From NCBI RefSeq assembly GCF_014771645.1, contig NZ_CP061738.1, positions 998,307-1,034,873 on the forward strand: DNA of 36,567 bases. Direction: 5' to 3'. Position numbers and translations under genes: made by a program. The notes below the pieces were generated by a model. That model was given only the letters and a program-made list of their open reading frames with translations, ran no database searches and was not told the DNA's origin. Below, piece by piece: positions 8,407-16,524 of this stretch. The stretch is from Candidatus Wolbachia massiliensis. Lineage in GTDB: Bacteria > Pseudomonadota > Alphaproteobacteria > Rickettsiales > Anaplasmataceae. Each line of letters begins with the position of its first letter. Position 1 is the first letter of the stretch.

Positions 8407-9360
8407 ATGGCAGAAGTAAAGAAAAATCCAATAGTTACATTGAAAGCTCAAGCTAAAAAGTTTGATTTCAACAAACTAAGAGCTACAGAAGATAATCAAG
8501 AAGCAAATTCCGGTGCAACAATGTATAAAGATTTTCCAAGGATGAATTTTATTATTAATGGGAAAAGCATAGACAAAGCTTCAATTAACACATTGATAGA
8601 AAAAGCTTGGAAGCAACATGCATGGAGAGGATTTAACAAAAATCTAATTGATGAAAAAACCAATACATATGGGAAAAAGTCTTACAATAGTGAAGACCAA
8701 GTCTCCATATTAAAAGAAGAAGTACGTAAAAATGAGAATTACCGCCCAATTGCAAAAGAAATTTTCAAGGAAATGTTTCAGCATGCTGGAGCAAAAGCTC
8801 CAAATGACCCCATTCTAGAAGAGCTAGTTACTAATTGTAATCAGTCTTCTTATTATGGTGGAGGATTAGTAATAAACGTCTTTGCCCCTGCATTTCTTTC
8901 CCATGAGCTCATGCCTCATGTACCTCAAGGTCAAGGTGTCATTCATATTAACTGCACTGATAGGAACTGTATCAGTATCAAGTCTAATAGCGAAATGCTT
9001 ATAACAGACACTAAGTTACTAGCTAATTGCGATGATCCAGAAGAAGCGGTCATATGTCAATTGAATAGCTCATTAGAATTCACACTCGAATCTCAAGGTG
9101 ATAAAGATGGTGTAACATATAGAAATGGCAAATTGTCACTAACTGTTCCTGAGGAGCTGAAAAACTACCAGGGAGAGGATGATAAGAGCTTGTTTGATAT
9201 TATTCAGGAATATTTCCAAAGATTTTGCGAAAAGTTAGGATTTAAATTCGAAGCAAACACGCAAATAGAGCGAAATTTAAGAAAGCAATTGAAAGTAGAT
9301 AGTCATTTGGAAGGCTTAAAGCCCCCTGTACATAGTGGTGAGCACGTCCGTGGTGCTTAA
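8407..9360 (+). CDS. Hypothetical protein, 317 aa, family not recognised
   Basis: I do not recognise this protein. It is soluble in appearance, with no signal peptide, no membrane helix and no repeat. The N-terminal about 50 residues are polar (KAQAKKFDFNKLRATEDNQE). A compact middle follows, with FPRMNFIINGKSIDKASINT (about 44-63) and a Gly/Pro-rich hydrophobic stretch YYGGGLVINVFAPAFLSHE (about 148-166). A beta-rich part has CTDRNCISIKSN and NSSLEFTLES, then a helical stretch (FDIIQEYFQRFCEKLGF). The start is supported by GGGAAAGG five bases upstream of the ATG and a good -10. It sits between host metabolism genes and the phage, so it could be a lineage-specific host gene or phage cargo. 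The base composition is like its neighbours. Confidence 0.75.
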   Translation: MAEVKKNPIVTLKAQAKKFDFNKLRATEDNQEANSGATMYKDFPRMNFIINGKSIDKASINTLIEKAWKQHAWRGFNKNLIDEKTNTYGKKSYNSEDQVSILKEEVRKNENYRPIAKEIFKEMFQHAGAKAPNDPILEELVTNCNQSSYYGGGLVINVFAPAFLSHELMPHVPQGQGVIHINCTDRNCISIKSNSEMLITDTKLLANCDDPEEAVICQLNSSLEFTLESQGDKDGVTYRNGKLSLTVPEELKNYQGEDDKSLFDIIQEYFQRFCEKLGFKFEANTQIERNLRKQLKVDSHLEGLKPPVHSGEHVRGA

Positions 9361-9400
9361 GAATTGTAGTTAATTTATTAAGTAAGGTGCAAAAAGTTAC

Positions 9401-9429
9401 TTGACAAACCTCTCCAATCTCTTTATTAT
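9401..9429 (+). promoter_or_regulatory. Strong sigma70 promoter before the ankyrin/terminase series
   Basis: A perfect -35 TTGACA (9401-9406), 17 bp, and TATTAT (9424-9429, five of six). It is the best promoter I find in the window and the only good one before about 25 kb of same-strand phage genes. Downstream lie an imperfect stem GCGAAGC...GCTTTCGC (9434-9458) and a perfect 12-bp palindrome AATCTGCAGATT (9460-9471), which could be an operator or a leader structure. Confidence 0.65.
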
Positions 9430-9490
9430 ATCAGCGAAGCTATTATATTTGCTTTCGCCAATCTGCAGATTAAAAGGTAAGGATTACTTA

Positions 9491-9547
9491 ATGTATCGGC
9501 GTCTTATGTTTAATTTTTTGCAGTACATAGGTGCTGTATGTCTTTAA
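9491..9547 (+). CDS. 18-codon ORF with a strong ribosome binding site, overlapping the ankyrin start
   Basis: ATG at 9491 follows AAGGTAAGGA (9474-9483 region) at ideal spacing and encodes MYRRLMFNFLQYIGAVCL before TAA at 9545-9547. The stop falls inside the ankyrin frame at CTT TAA A. A +1 step there would continue as KKLLGFKKDFEYKMADN, the ankyrin N-terminus. Either this is the true start of the ankyrin gene cut by a one-base indel in the TTTAAAAAA run, or it is a leader peptide coupled to the ankyrin gene, or it is chance. The ankyrin GTG at 9531 has no Shine-Dalgarno and an in-frame TAG lies directly before it. Confidence 0.4.
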   Translation: MYRRLMFNFLQYIGAVCL

Positions 9548-11069
9548 AAAACTTCTAGGTTTTAAGAAAGATTTTGAATATAAAATGGCTGATAACTTAA
9601 GTTTAGAGTTAATAAAGTGTCTCATTAATCAACCTGGATTAGATGTAAATGTTAGAGGATTAAACGGAAAAACCCCACTACATTGCGCTATAGAGTTTGA
9701 CGAATTAAGTATGGTGGATTTGTTACTCACGAAGAAGAACATTAATCCTTTTGTGGAAGATAATGAAGGTAAAACATCTCTTGATTACGCCAAAGAAGAG
9801 AAAAAAGCAGAAATATTGAAAGCGTTAATTAGTAACAAATACGGGTCAGAACAAGATAGTTTACTTCATTTAGCTGCAATGATAGGTGAAGTTAATGCAG
9901 TCAGATATTTGATAGGAAAAGGTATTGACGTTAATGTACGAAATGCTCTGCATCATACGCCATTACATCTAGCAGCAGGAATAGGACATGCAGAAGTTGT
10001 AAAGATTTTGATAAGAGAAGGAAAAGCTGAAATAGATGTCTTTGATGCGCGAAATCAGACACCAATGCACTATGCAGTTAATAATAAAAAGTTAGAGATA
10101 GTAAAGTTACTGCTGAAACTTGGAGCAGATGTAAATAGTGCACGTATGGGACAAAACTCAATGAAATTGTCGCCTGTTCATATAGCTGTAAGTAATACTA
10201 ATTACGATGAAAGAGACTTATGTCTTGATATTCTCAAATGCTTAATAAGGGAGCCTAATGCTCAAGTCAATTTACAAGATTACGAAAATAAAACGCCACT
10301 ACATTACGCTGAAAGACTTAAAACAATAGAGGTTTTACTAACACGAGAAGATATAGACCCTCTGGTAAAAGACGATAGCGGCAAGACACCATTTGATTAC
10401 GCTAAACCTGAGATAAAGAAGGCTTTGATGAGTAATAAATACGGTTCTGAAAAGAATAGTCTACTCCATTTAGCTGCACAAAGAGGAGAAATTGAGATTG
10501 TAGAGTCTATCTTAAAAGAAGAAATTGATATTGACATTTCAAATAATAAAGGTCTATCACCGATTTATCTTGCTGCAGAAAAAGGACATTTACATGTAGT
10601 AAAATTACTACTGAAAAAAGGAGCAAACTATATACCTGTTTTGCACTTAGCAATCAAGTCAAATAATTTAGAATTACTTAAAGTTTTATTTAATGAAAAA
10701 AATGGAGTGTTACTCTGCAGAGATACCGTTGTTAATTTTCCAACCCTTCATAATAAATATATAGCACAGAGAGAAATAGCAGATAAAAGGATGAAAAAAC
10801 ATAATAATATTATCTGCATCTGTATTACAGTCAGCGCAATAGCAGTAGCAATATATATAGGGTTAATAACAACAACAATAAGCAGTGCAATCATTTTTGC
10901 AACAATAACAGGGGTATTTGCGCTTATTATAGCACTAATGATAAGTGAGATGAGCAAAAGATATATAGAAAACGAATTTCAGAAAAAGATGTTTATGGAG
11001 CTGGAGGAGTGTAGTTCTATTGTTAATGATATTGAGATAGAACCAATTATGAGTAGATGCAGACAATGA
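9531..11069 (+). CDS. Ankyrin-repeat protein with C-terminal membrane hairpin
   Basis: A 512-aa frame with about ten ankyrin-type units between residues about 15 and 400 (GKTPLHCA, SLLHLAA, HTPLHLAAGIGHAEVVKIL, QTPMHYAV, LSPVHIAV, KTPLHYAE, KTPFDYAK, SLLHLAAQRGE, LSPIYLAAEKGH). Two blocks of about 105 residues are duplicates of each other. Two hydrophobic helices follow (about 423-475: IICICITVSAIAVAIYIGL and a second), then a short polar tail, which predicts a membrane-anchored protein. Ankyrin proteins bind other proteins, and in Wolbachia they are candidate host-interaction factors; no target can be read here. The GTG at 9531 is uncertain: ATG at 9585 (MADNLSLEL) or an upstream frame (see 9491) are alternatives. 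The stop overlaps the terminase ATG as ATGA (11066-11069), which suggests coupling. Confidence 0.85.
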   Translation: MLYVFKKLLGFKKDFEYKMADNLSLELIKCLINQPGLDVNVRGLNGKTPLHCAIEFDELSMVDLLLTKKNINPFVEDNEGKTSLDYAKEEKKAEILKALISNKYGSEQDSLLHLAAMIGEVNAVRYLIGKGIDVNVRNALHHTPLHLAAGIGHAEVVKILIREGKAEIDVFDARNQTPMHYAVNNKKLEIVKLLLKLGADVNSARMGQNSMKLSPVHIAVSNTNYDERDLCLDILKCLIREPNAQVNLQDYENKTPLHYAERLKTIEVLLTREDIDPLVKDDSGKTPFDYAKPEIKKALMSNKYGSEKNSLLHLAAQRGEIEIVESILKEEIDIDISNNKGLSPIYLAAEKGHLHVVKLLLKKGANYIPVLHLAIKSNNLELLKVLFNEKNGVLLCRDTVVNFPTLHNKYIAQREIADKRMKKHNNIICICITVSAIAVAIYIGLITTTISSAIIFATITGVFALIIALMISEMSKRYIENEFQKKMFMELEECSSIVNDIEIEPIMSRCRQ

Positions 11070-12906
11070 TATACGCTAGAGCTTTTTCTGAAGGCTTAAA
11101 ACCAGATCCCCAGCTTAAAGTATCAGAGTGGGCAAATGAGTATCGAGTTTTAGCGCCAACTGCAGCATCAGAGCCAGGGAAATGGAGAACAGAGAGAACT
11201 CCTTATTTAAAAGAAATAATGGATTCACTATCACCATCTTCACCTGCTGAAAAAGTAGTATTTATGAAAGGAGCGCAGATTGGGGGAACAGAAGCAGGAA
11301 ATAATTGGATAGGCTATATTATAGATCAAACACCAGGTCCAATGCTAGTAGTACAGCCAACAGTTGAAATGGGAAAGCGTTGGTCAAAAGGAAGATTTGC
11401 ACCGTTAATAGAGAGTACACCATGTTTAAAAAGTAAAGTAAAGTAAAAGACCCAAGATCAAGAGATTCAGGGAATACTGTACAAAGTAAGGAATTTCCAG
11501 GTGGAATAGTAGTAATAACTGGAGCAAATAGCAGTGTAGGACTTCGTTCTATGCCAGTAAAATATCTCTTTCTTGATGAGATTGATGCCTATCCAGGAGA
11601 TTCAGGAGGAGAAGGAGATCCAGTACTGCTCAGTATTGCTCGAACTAACACTTTTGCGCGGCGAAAGATTTTTTTAGTATCAACACCAACGATTCATGGA
11701 ATAAGCAGAATTGAGAAAGAATTTGAAGCAACAGATAAGAGATATTTTTTTGTACCATGTCCGCATTGTAATTACTATCAAGTTTTAAAATGGGCACAAA
11801 TAAAATGGGAAGATAAAAATCCAAATACAGCACACTATATATGTATAGAATGTGGTGAAAAGATAGAAAATCATCAAAAGACAGAGATGCTTGAGCGTGG
11901 AGAATGGAGACCTACTAATAGAGTAAAAGGTGAGAAAAAAGGATTTCATCTTTCAAGTCTTTATAGTCCAGTTGGCTGGTATAGTTGGCAACAAGCAGTA
12001 GAGGACTTTCTCCATGCAAAAGAAAGTGAACAATTACTAAAAGTTTGGATAAATACCACGCTAGGAGAAACTTGGGTAGACAAAGGAGAAGTACCAGACT
12101 GGAAGCAGTTATTTAACAGAAGAGAATTTTTTCCCGTAGGCACAGTACCAAGGAGAGAAGTGGTTTTGACAGCAGGAGTAGATGTACAAAAAGATCGTTT
12201 AGAAGTAGAAGTTGTAGCCTGGGGAAAAGGCAGAGAAAATTGGTCAATAGACTACCGAGTATTTGAAGGAGATACTGGAAGAGAAGAAGTATGGGGAAAA
12301 CTCTCTGAGCTCCTCAATCATCATTTTATTGGTGAAAATGGGCTGGAATACATGATAAGCATGATGGCAGTAGATGCAGGGTATGCAACACAGGAAGTAT
12401 ATAATTGGGTAAGAGGTCATCAAGGCTCTGGAAGAGTGATGGCAGTCAAAGGTGTAAATAAAGCACTAGTACCACTTAGCAGCCCAAGTAGAGTTGATAT
12501 AACAGTTGGTGGTCAAAAGCTAAAAAGAGGAATAAAGCTCTGGCCAGTAGGAGTATCGATATTAAAGTCAGAGCTTTTTCAATTACTTAATGTTTTAAAA
12601 GAAGGTGAAGAAGCTCCAGCAGGATATTGTCATTTTCCGGAGTATGCACCTGAATATTTTAAACAGCTAACGGCAGAGCAATTAGTCAGCAAGGTAGTAA
12701 AAGGATACACCAAACAAGAGTGGCAAAAGGTAAGAGAAAGAAATGAAGTACTGGATTGCCGAATTTATGCGAGAGCAGCATCTATTGCACTTGGAATTGA
12801 TCGTTGGCCAGAGAGTAAATGGAATAGTTTGAGTGGAAAAATGGAAAGCAAAAAGCCCAAAAAATTAAGACAGAGTAAATGGCTTGGTAATCAAAATGTA
12901 CAGTGA
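11066..12906 (+). pseudogene. Phage terminase large subunit (GpA family), frameshifted
   Basis: The terminase motor-nuclease packages phage DNA into the prohead. The first part (11057/11066-11446) has the ATPase region with a Walker-A-like FMKGAQIGGTEAGNNW segment and stops after LKSKVK. The second part continues in another frame from about 11446 (KDPRSRDSGNTVQ), with Walker B YLFLDEIDAYPGD, a zinc-finger-like CPHCN...CIECG segment and the nuclease half (GVDVQKDRLEVEVVAWG, MMAVDAGYA). The break lies at three tandem AAGTA units (11431-11445). Removing one unit restores a 611-aa protein reading LKSKVKDPRSRDSG, the expected family length. Downstream genes are open. It may be recent decay or an assembly error; recoding is unlikely for a 5-bp insertion. 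Confidence 0.9.
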
Positions 12907-13120
12907 AGAGTATTTAACTCAAGTTGAGAAAGCAATTCAAAAACTGCAAAGCGGAGAAAGAGTTGTCTCAATTGCATATGGTGACCATGTTGTGCGGTAC
13001 GGGGAAGTTCAAATAAAGGATTTATTGGAGCTCAGGCAACGAATAAAAGCGGGGTTAAAAGTTGCAGGTATGAGGCCAAAGAGGAAAATTGTTTTTTCAA
13101 CGAGTAAAGGAATTTTATAA
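12896..13120 (+). CDS. Head-tail connector protein, lambda gpW family
   Basis: A 74-aa protein starting at MYSEEYL. An upstream in-frame TTG is possible, but the ATG at 12896 overlaps the terminase end by 11 bp as expected in a packed series. Helix-rich, with QVEKAIQKLQSGERVVSIAY and VRYGEVQIKDLLELRQRIKA matching the small gpW fold (two helices and a hairpin). In lambda, gpW closes the portal after DNA packaging so that gpFII and the tail can join. Its place between terminase and portal is the same as in lambda (A-W-B). Confidence 0.8.
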   Translation: MYSEEYLTQVEKAIQKLQSGERVVSIAYGDHVVRYGEVQIKDLLELRQRIKAGLKVAGMRPKRKIVFSTSKGIL

Positions 13121-14539
13121 ATGCTGCTAAAAACCTTCAAGCAATTGTTTAACAAACCAAAGATAAAAAGCTCTGCCTGGGATGCAGCAGGCTCAGGAAG
13201 AAGATTTTTTCACTTTCAACCAGAGTTAGGAAGTATAAACAATTTGCTGTCTCAAAGCCTTGAAACTTTACGTAGTAGATCACGTGATATGGTGAGAAAA
13301 AATCCATATGCAGCAAATATTATTGATACAATAGTAAGTAACTCTATTGGAACAGGAATAAAACCGCAATCAAAAGCAAAGAATGCAGAATTTCGAAAGA
13401 AAGTACAAGAATTATGGCTAAGATGGACAGATGAAGCAGACAGTAACGGAGTAAGTGATTTTTATGGATTACAAGCTCTAGTATGCAGAAGTATGATAGA
13501 GGGAGGAGAATGTTTTGTACGTTTAAGAACGAGAAAGCTGGAAGATAGATTTTCTGTACCACTACAACTGCAAGTACTTGAGTCTGAACATTTAGATAAT
13601 AAAACAAATCAAACTTTAGGAAATGGTAATGTAATAAGAAACGGGATTGAGTTCAATAGACTTGGGCAAAGAGAGGCATATTACTTATTTAGAGAACATC
13701 CAGGAGAAGGCTCATTTGGAGAATCAGTGAGAGTACCAGCAAATGATGTTTTACATATTTATAGACCTTTAAGACCTGGGCAAATTAGAGGAGAGCCATG
13801 GCTTTCGAGTATACTGCTAAAGCTCTATGAACTTGATCAATATGATGATGCAGAATTAGTGAGAAAAAAGACAGCAGCGATGTTTGCAGGGTTTATTACG
13901 AGACTTGATCCTGAGGCAAATATTTTAGGAGAAGGTGAAAGTAATGAGCAAGGAGTAGCACTATCTGGATTGGAACCTGGAACAATGCAGCTTTTAGACC
14001 CAGGAGAAGATATAAAATTTTCAGAGCCGTCAGATGTTGGAGGAAGTTATGAAGCGTTTATAAGACAGCAACTCAGGGCAATAGCGATTGGTACAGGGAT
14101 AACATATGAGCAGCTAACAGGAGATTTAACAGGCGTTAATTATTCATCAATCAGAGCTGGATTAATAGAGTTTCGTCGTAGATGTGCTATGCTGCAACAC
14201 AACATTATGGTATTTCAATTTTGCAGACCAGTATGGAATAGATGGCTAGAATTAGCGTTAGTATCTGGAAAACTTTCTATAGCTAAAGATTTAACAAGTG
14301 AGTCATTGAAAGAAGTAAAATGGATACCACAAGGGTTTGATTGGGTTGATCCTTTAAAAGACCAGCAAGCACAACAAATGGCAGTAAGAAATGGCTTTAA
14401 AAGTCGATCAGAAGTAGTATCAGAAATGGGTTACGACGTAGAAGAAATTGATCAAGAAATAGCAGAAGATCAAAAGCGAGCAAATAGTCTCAATTTAATA
14501 TTTGATTCTGATGTTGGGGGAAACAATGTTTCTAAGTAG
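13121..14539 (+). CDS. Phage portal protein, lambda family
   Basis: A 472-aa portal protein of the lambda gpB type (Phage_portal_2). It forms the dodecameric ring at the head vertex through which DNA enters and leaves. Typical segments: LETLRSRSRDMVRKNPYAAN (about 47-66), IVSNSIGTGIKPQ, WTDEADSNGVSDFYGLQALV, HIYRPLRPGQIRGEPWLS, and the C-terminal LTGDLTGVNYSSIRAGLIEF with WNRWLELALVSG. Length is usual for WO and lambda-like portals and the frame is open. It directly abuts gpW (ATG one base after its stop codon) and overlaps the S49 protease gene by 14 bp. Confidence 0.93.
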   Translation: MLLKTFKQLFNKPKIKSSAWDAAGSGRRFFHFQPELGSINNLLSQSLETLRSRSRDMVRKNPYAANIIDTIVSNSIGTGIKPQSKAKNAEFRKKVQELWLRWTDEADSNGVSDFYGLQALVCRSMIEGGECFVRLRTRKLEDRFSVPLQLQVLESEHLDNKTNQTLGNGNVIRNGIEFNRLGQREAYYLFREHPGEGSFGESVRVPANDVLHIYRPLRPGQIRGEPWLSSILLKLYELDQYDDAELVRKKTAAMFAGFITRLDPEANILGEGESNEQGVALSGLEPGTMQLLDPGEDIKFSEPSDVGGSYEAFIRQQLRAIAIGTGITYEQLTGDLTGVNYSSIRAGLIEFRRRCAMLQHNIMVFQFCRPVWNRWLELALVSGKLSIAKDLTSESLKEVKWIPQGFDWVDPLKDQQAQQMAVRNGFKSRSEVVSEMGYDVEEIDQEIAEDQKRANSLNLIFDSDVGGNNVSK

Positions 14540-15464
14540 ACCATTAATGCTTGAAGCAAAAAGTTTTGAACTACTATCGCTTCATAGTCAAAAACAACCT
14601 ATCTTTAAAAACGTAAAACACTATGTAAAGAACAATATAGAAAAGACAGCAATAATACCAATACATGGCATTTTAACTAAAAAACCAGAAGCTTTTGATG
14701 ATTTTCTAGGTATGACATCGTACGAGAAGATACAAGAGGAAATAGAAGAAGCTTTAGAGGATGAAAAAGTGGAAATAATTCTTTTGGATATAGATAGTCC
14801 AGGAGGAGAGGTCAATGGAGTGTTTGACCTGGCTGATTTTATTTACGAATCAAGAGCAAAAAAGAGAATTGTGGCATTAGCAAATGATGATGCTTACTCT
14901 GCTGCATATGCTATAGCATCAAGTGCTGAAAAGGTATTTGTGAGCAGAACTTCAGGAGTAGGAAGCATAGGGGTAATAGCAAGTCATATAGATCAAAGTG
15001 GATTTAATGAAAAATGTGGAATAAAATATACCACAGTATTTGCAGGAAGTAGAAAAAATGATTTAAATCCACATGAGCCAATGACGTCTGAAAGTCTGGA
15101 AAGCTTACAAAAAGAAGTAGACCGACTATATGAAATGTTTGTGCAGCTAATAGCGAGGAACAGAGGTCTTTCAATTGAAAAGATTCGATCAACGGAGGCA
15201 GGGCTATATTTTGGCGAGAGAGCAATAGAAATAGGCCTTGCAGACGGAATGACAATTCTTTCATCTATTAATAAAAACAGGAGTATTACTATGAATGAAC
15301 AAACTACAACTGACCTAGAAACTGATAATTTGACTAAGTATCGTAATGAAGTTCTTGAATTAATACGGTTATGTAATCTATCACGAATGCCAGAGAAAAT
15401 AGAAGAATTTATTGAGGAAAGCGTAAGTGTTGAGCAAGCCAGGGAAGTTTTAATGGAGTTATAG
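14526..15464 (+). CDS. S49 family capsid protease (lambda gpC-like), 3' end cut off by an IS630 element
   Basis: A SppA-type (S49) Ser-Lys protease that matures the prohead by cutting portal and scaffold. Start ATG 14526 follows GGGGG at five bases. Catalytic features: ILLDIDSPGGEV (about 82-93), the serine region DDAYSAAYAIASSA (about 122-135) and the lysine region FAGSRKNDLNPHEPMT (about 174-189). Translation now ends at residue 312 because the IS630 insertion supplies the G of a TAG stop. Removing the element and one TA restores 31 further codons (16412-16505) and a 343-aa protein. The protease domain itself (to about 250) is complete. The lost part belongs to a region that, as in lambda C/Nu3, may be expressed separately as scaffold (see 15291). 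Confidence 0.9.
   Translation: MFLSRPLMLEAKSFELLSLHSQKQPIFKNVKHYVKNNIEKTAIIPIHGILTKKPEAFDDFLGMTSYEKIQEEIEEALEDEKVEIILLDIDSPGGEVNGVFDLADFIYESRAKKRIVALANDDAYSAAYAIASSAEKVFVSRTSGVGSIGVIASHIDQSGFNEKCGIKYTTVFAGSRKNDLNPHEPMTSESLESLQKEVDRLYEMFVQLIARNRGLSIEKIRSTEAGLYFGERAIEIGLADGMTILSSINKNRSITMNEQTTTDLETDNLTKYRNEVLELIRLCNLSRMPEKIEEFIEESVSVEQAREVLMEL
15291..15464 (+). pseudogene. Candidate nested capsid scaffold (Nu3-like), truncated by the IS
   Basis: Inside the protease gene, in frame, ATG at 15291 is preceded by AGGAG (15279-15283) at seven bases, a better start signal than many genes here have. The product begins MNEQTTTDLETDNLTKYRNE and is short, helical and charged. With the IS removed it would be 88 aa and end in a basic tail (FRRRFNDTGSKKS). 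In phage lambda the scaffold Nu3 is made in just this way from the 3' part of the protease gene C. As it stands the ORF yields 57 aa and lacks the basic C-terminus. The assignment rests on position, start signal and composition, not on sequence similarity. Confidence 0.5.
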
Positions 15465-16409
15465 CCCTTCTCATAAAAGTAGAAACAGGATAGAATAGGG
15501 GCTTAGGGTAATGAAAAGGTAAAAGTGCCAGCAGCATATAGCTATGACTTAAGGAAAAAAGCCATCCAGGCGTTGGATGAAGGAGAGAGTAAAACAGCAG
15601 TAGCAAAGAGATTCAAAATTGGTAGAGTAACATTGTATAAATGGGAGAAAAGGCGCAAAGAAACAGGAGATTTTCAATCGAAGAAACTGGGGAATAGGGG
15701 CTATAATCATAAAATTACCGACTGGAATGCGTTTGCAGAATTTGTGAAAAAACATGGCGATAAAACACAGTCAGAGGTGGCTAAACTATGGGGCAATATA
15801 AGTCGTCAAACAATTCATAGAGCTCTGAAAAAAATTGGATTTACACGCAAAAAAAGACTTATGGGTACAAAGAAAGGAACGAAGAAAAACGAGCTGAATT
15901 TTTAAAAGTTATATCTGCAAAATCTCCTGAAAAGCTGGTATATATTGATGAATCTGGTATAGACAATACAGAGGACTACCCATACGGGTATTGCAGAAAG
16001 GGAGAGAGGTTTCATGCATTAAAATCAGGTAAAAAAACGCAGCGAGTTAGCATGATTGCAGCTTTAAACAAGGGAAAAATCGTTGCACCTATGACCTTTG
16101 AAGGCTATTGTGATACAGAGATTTTTACTGGCTGGTTCGAGCAATTTCTGGCACCAATTTTACAGCCTGGACCAACGGTGATTTTGGACAATGCAACTTT
16201 TCATAAGTCTAAAAAGATTGTCGAATTTGCCAAAAGTGTTGGTGCAGAAATTATGTATCTCCCTCCCTATTCTCCTGATTTTAATGATATTGAACACTAT
16301 TGGTTTGCTATCAAAAACAGAGTCAGAAGGAACATACCTCTGTTTAAATCTTTTCGCCATGCTGTCGATTCTGCTTTTCTTCATTTGTTTCCACTATTAT
16401 GAGAAGGGC
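15464..16409 (+). mobile_element. IS630-family insertion sequence in the protease gene
   Basis: The ends are 24-bp inverted repeats with 22 matches: GCCCTTCTCATAA followed by AAGTAGAAACA at 15464-15487, and the reverse complement at 16386-16409 with T and G at the two variable positions. A TA dinucleotide lies on both sides (15462-15463 and 16410-16411), the target duplication of the IS630/Tc1/mariner group. The element is 946 bp. Removing it with one TA leaves an open protease frame, so the insertion is probably recent. Confidence 0.93.
15525..16402 (+). CDS. IS630 transposase, two frames joined by -1 frameshifting on A7
   Basis: The first frame (15525-15905; GTG start after AAAAGG) is the DNA-binding part with a homeodomain-like HTH (SKTAVAKRFKIGRVTLYKWE) and a second helical domain. 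The second frame carries the DDE domain: YIDESGID (first D), VILDNATFH (second D) and PDFNDIEHYW (E). Its stop (16400-16402) lies inside the right inverted repeat. A -1 slip on the run of seven A (15849-15855) joins them as FTRKKKTYGYKERNEEKRAEF, the normal family sequence. The fused protein would be 292 aa. All three catalytic acids and both frames are otherwise open, so the element may be active. IS630 relatives commonly use this -1 recoding. Confidence 0.88.
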
Positions 16410-16411
16410 TA

Positions 16412-16505
16412 TACTTGCAGAGAGAACGAAGAAGACAGAGATTTTGAGTACAATACCACAGAATTCAGGAGAAGATTTAATGATACAGGTAGCAAGAAGT
16501 CGTAG
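16412..16505 (+). pseudogene. Displaced 3' end of the S49 protease/scaffold gene
   Basis: Reading from 16412 in the frame restored by removing the IS and one TA gives YTCRENEEDRDFEYNTTEFR and on to TGSKKS before TAG. It joins VLMEL of the upstream part. The two parts total 1032 bp, a multiple of three. The piece is rich in charged residues and ends basic. It has no own start signal and is presumably not translated. Confidence 0.85.
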
Positions 16506-16524
16506 GAGTTAAAGTATTTTTATA

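Noticed and set aside
9514-9520. T TTT TTG heptamer in the 18-codon ORF before the ankyrin gene as a -1 recoding site
   Set aside because: The -1 frame after it stops at 9556-9558 and does not match the ankyrin frame, which would need a +1 change.
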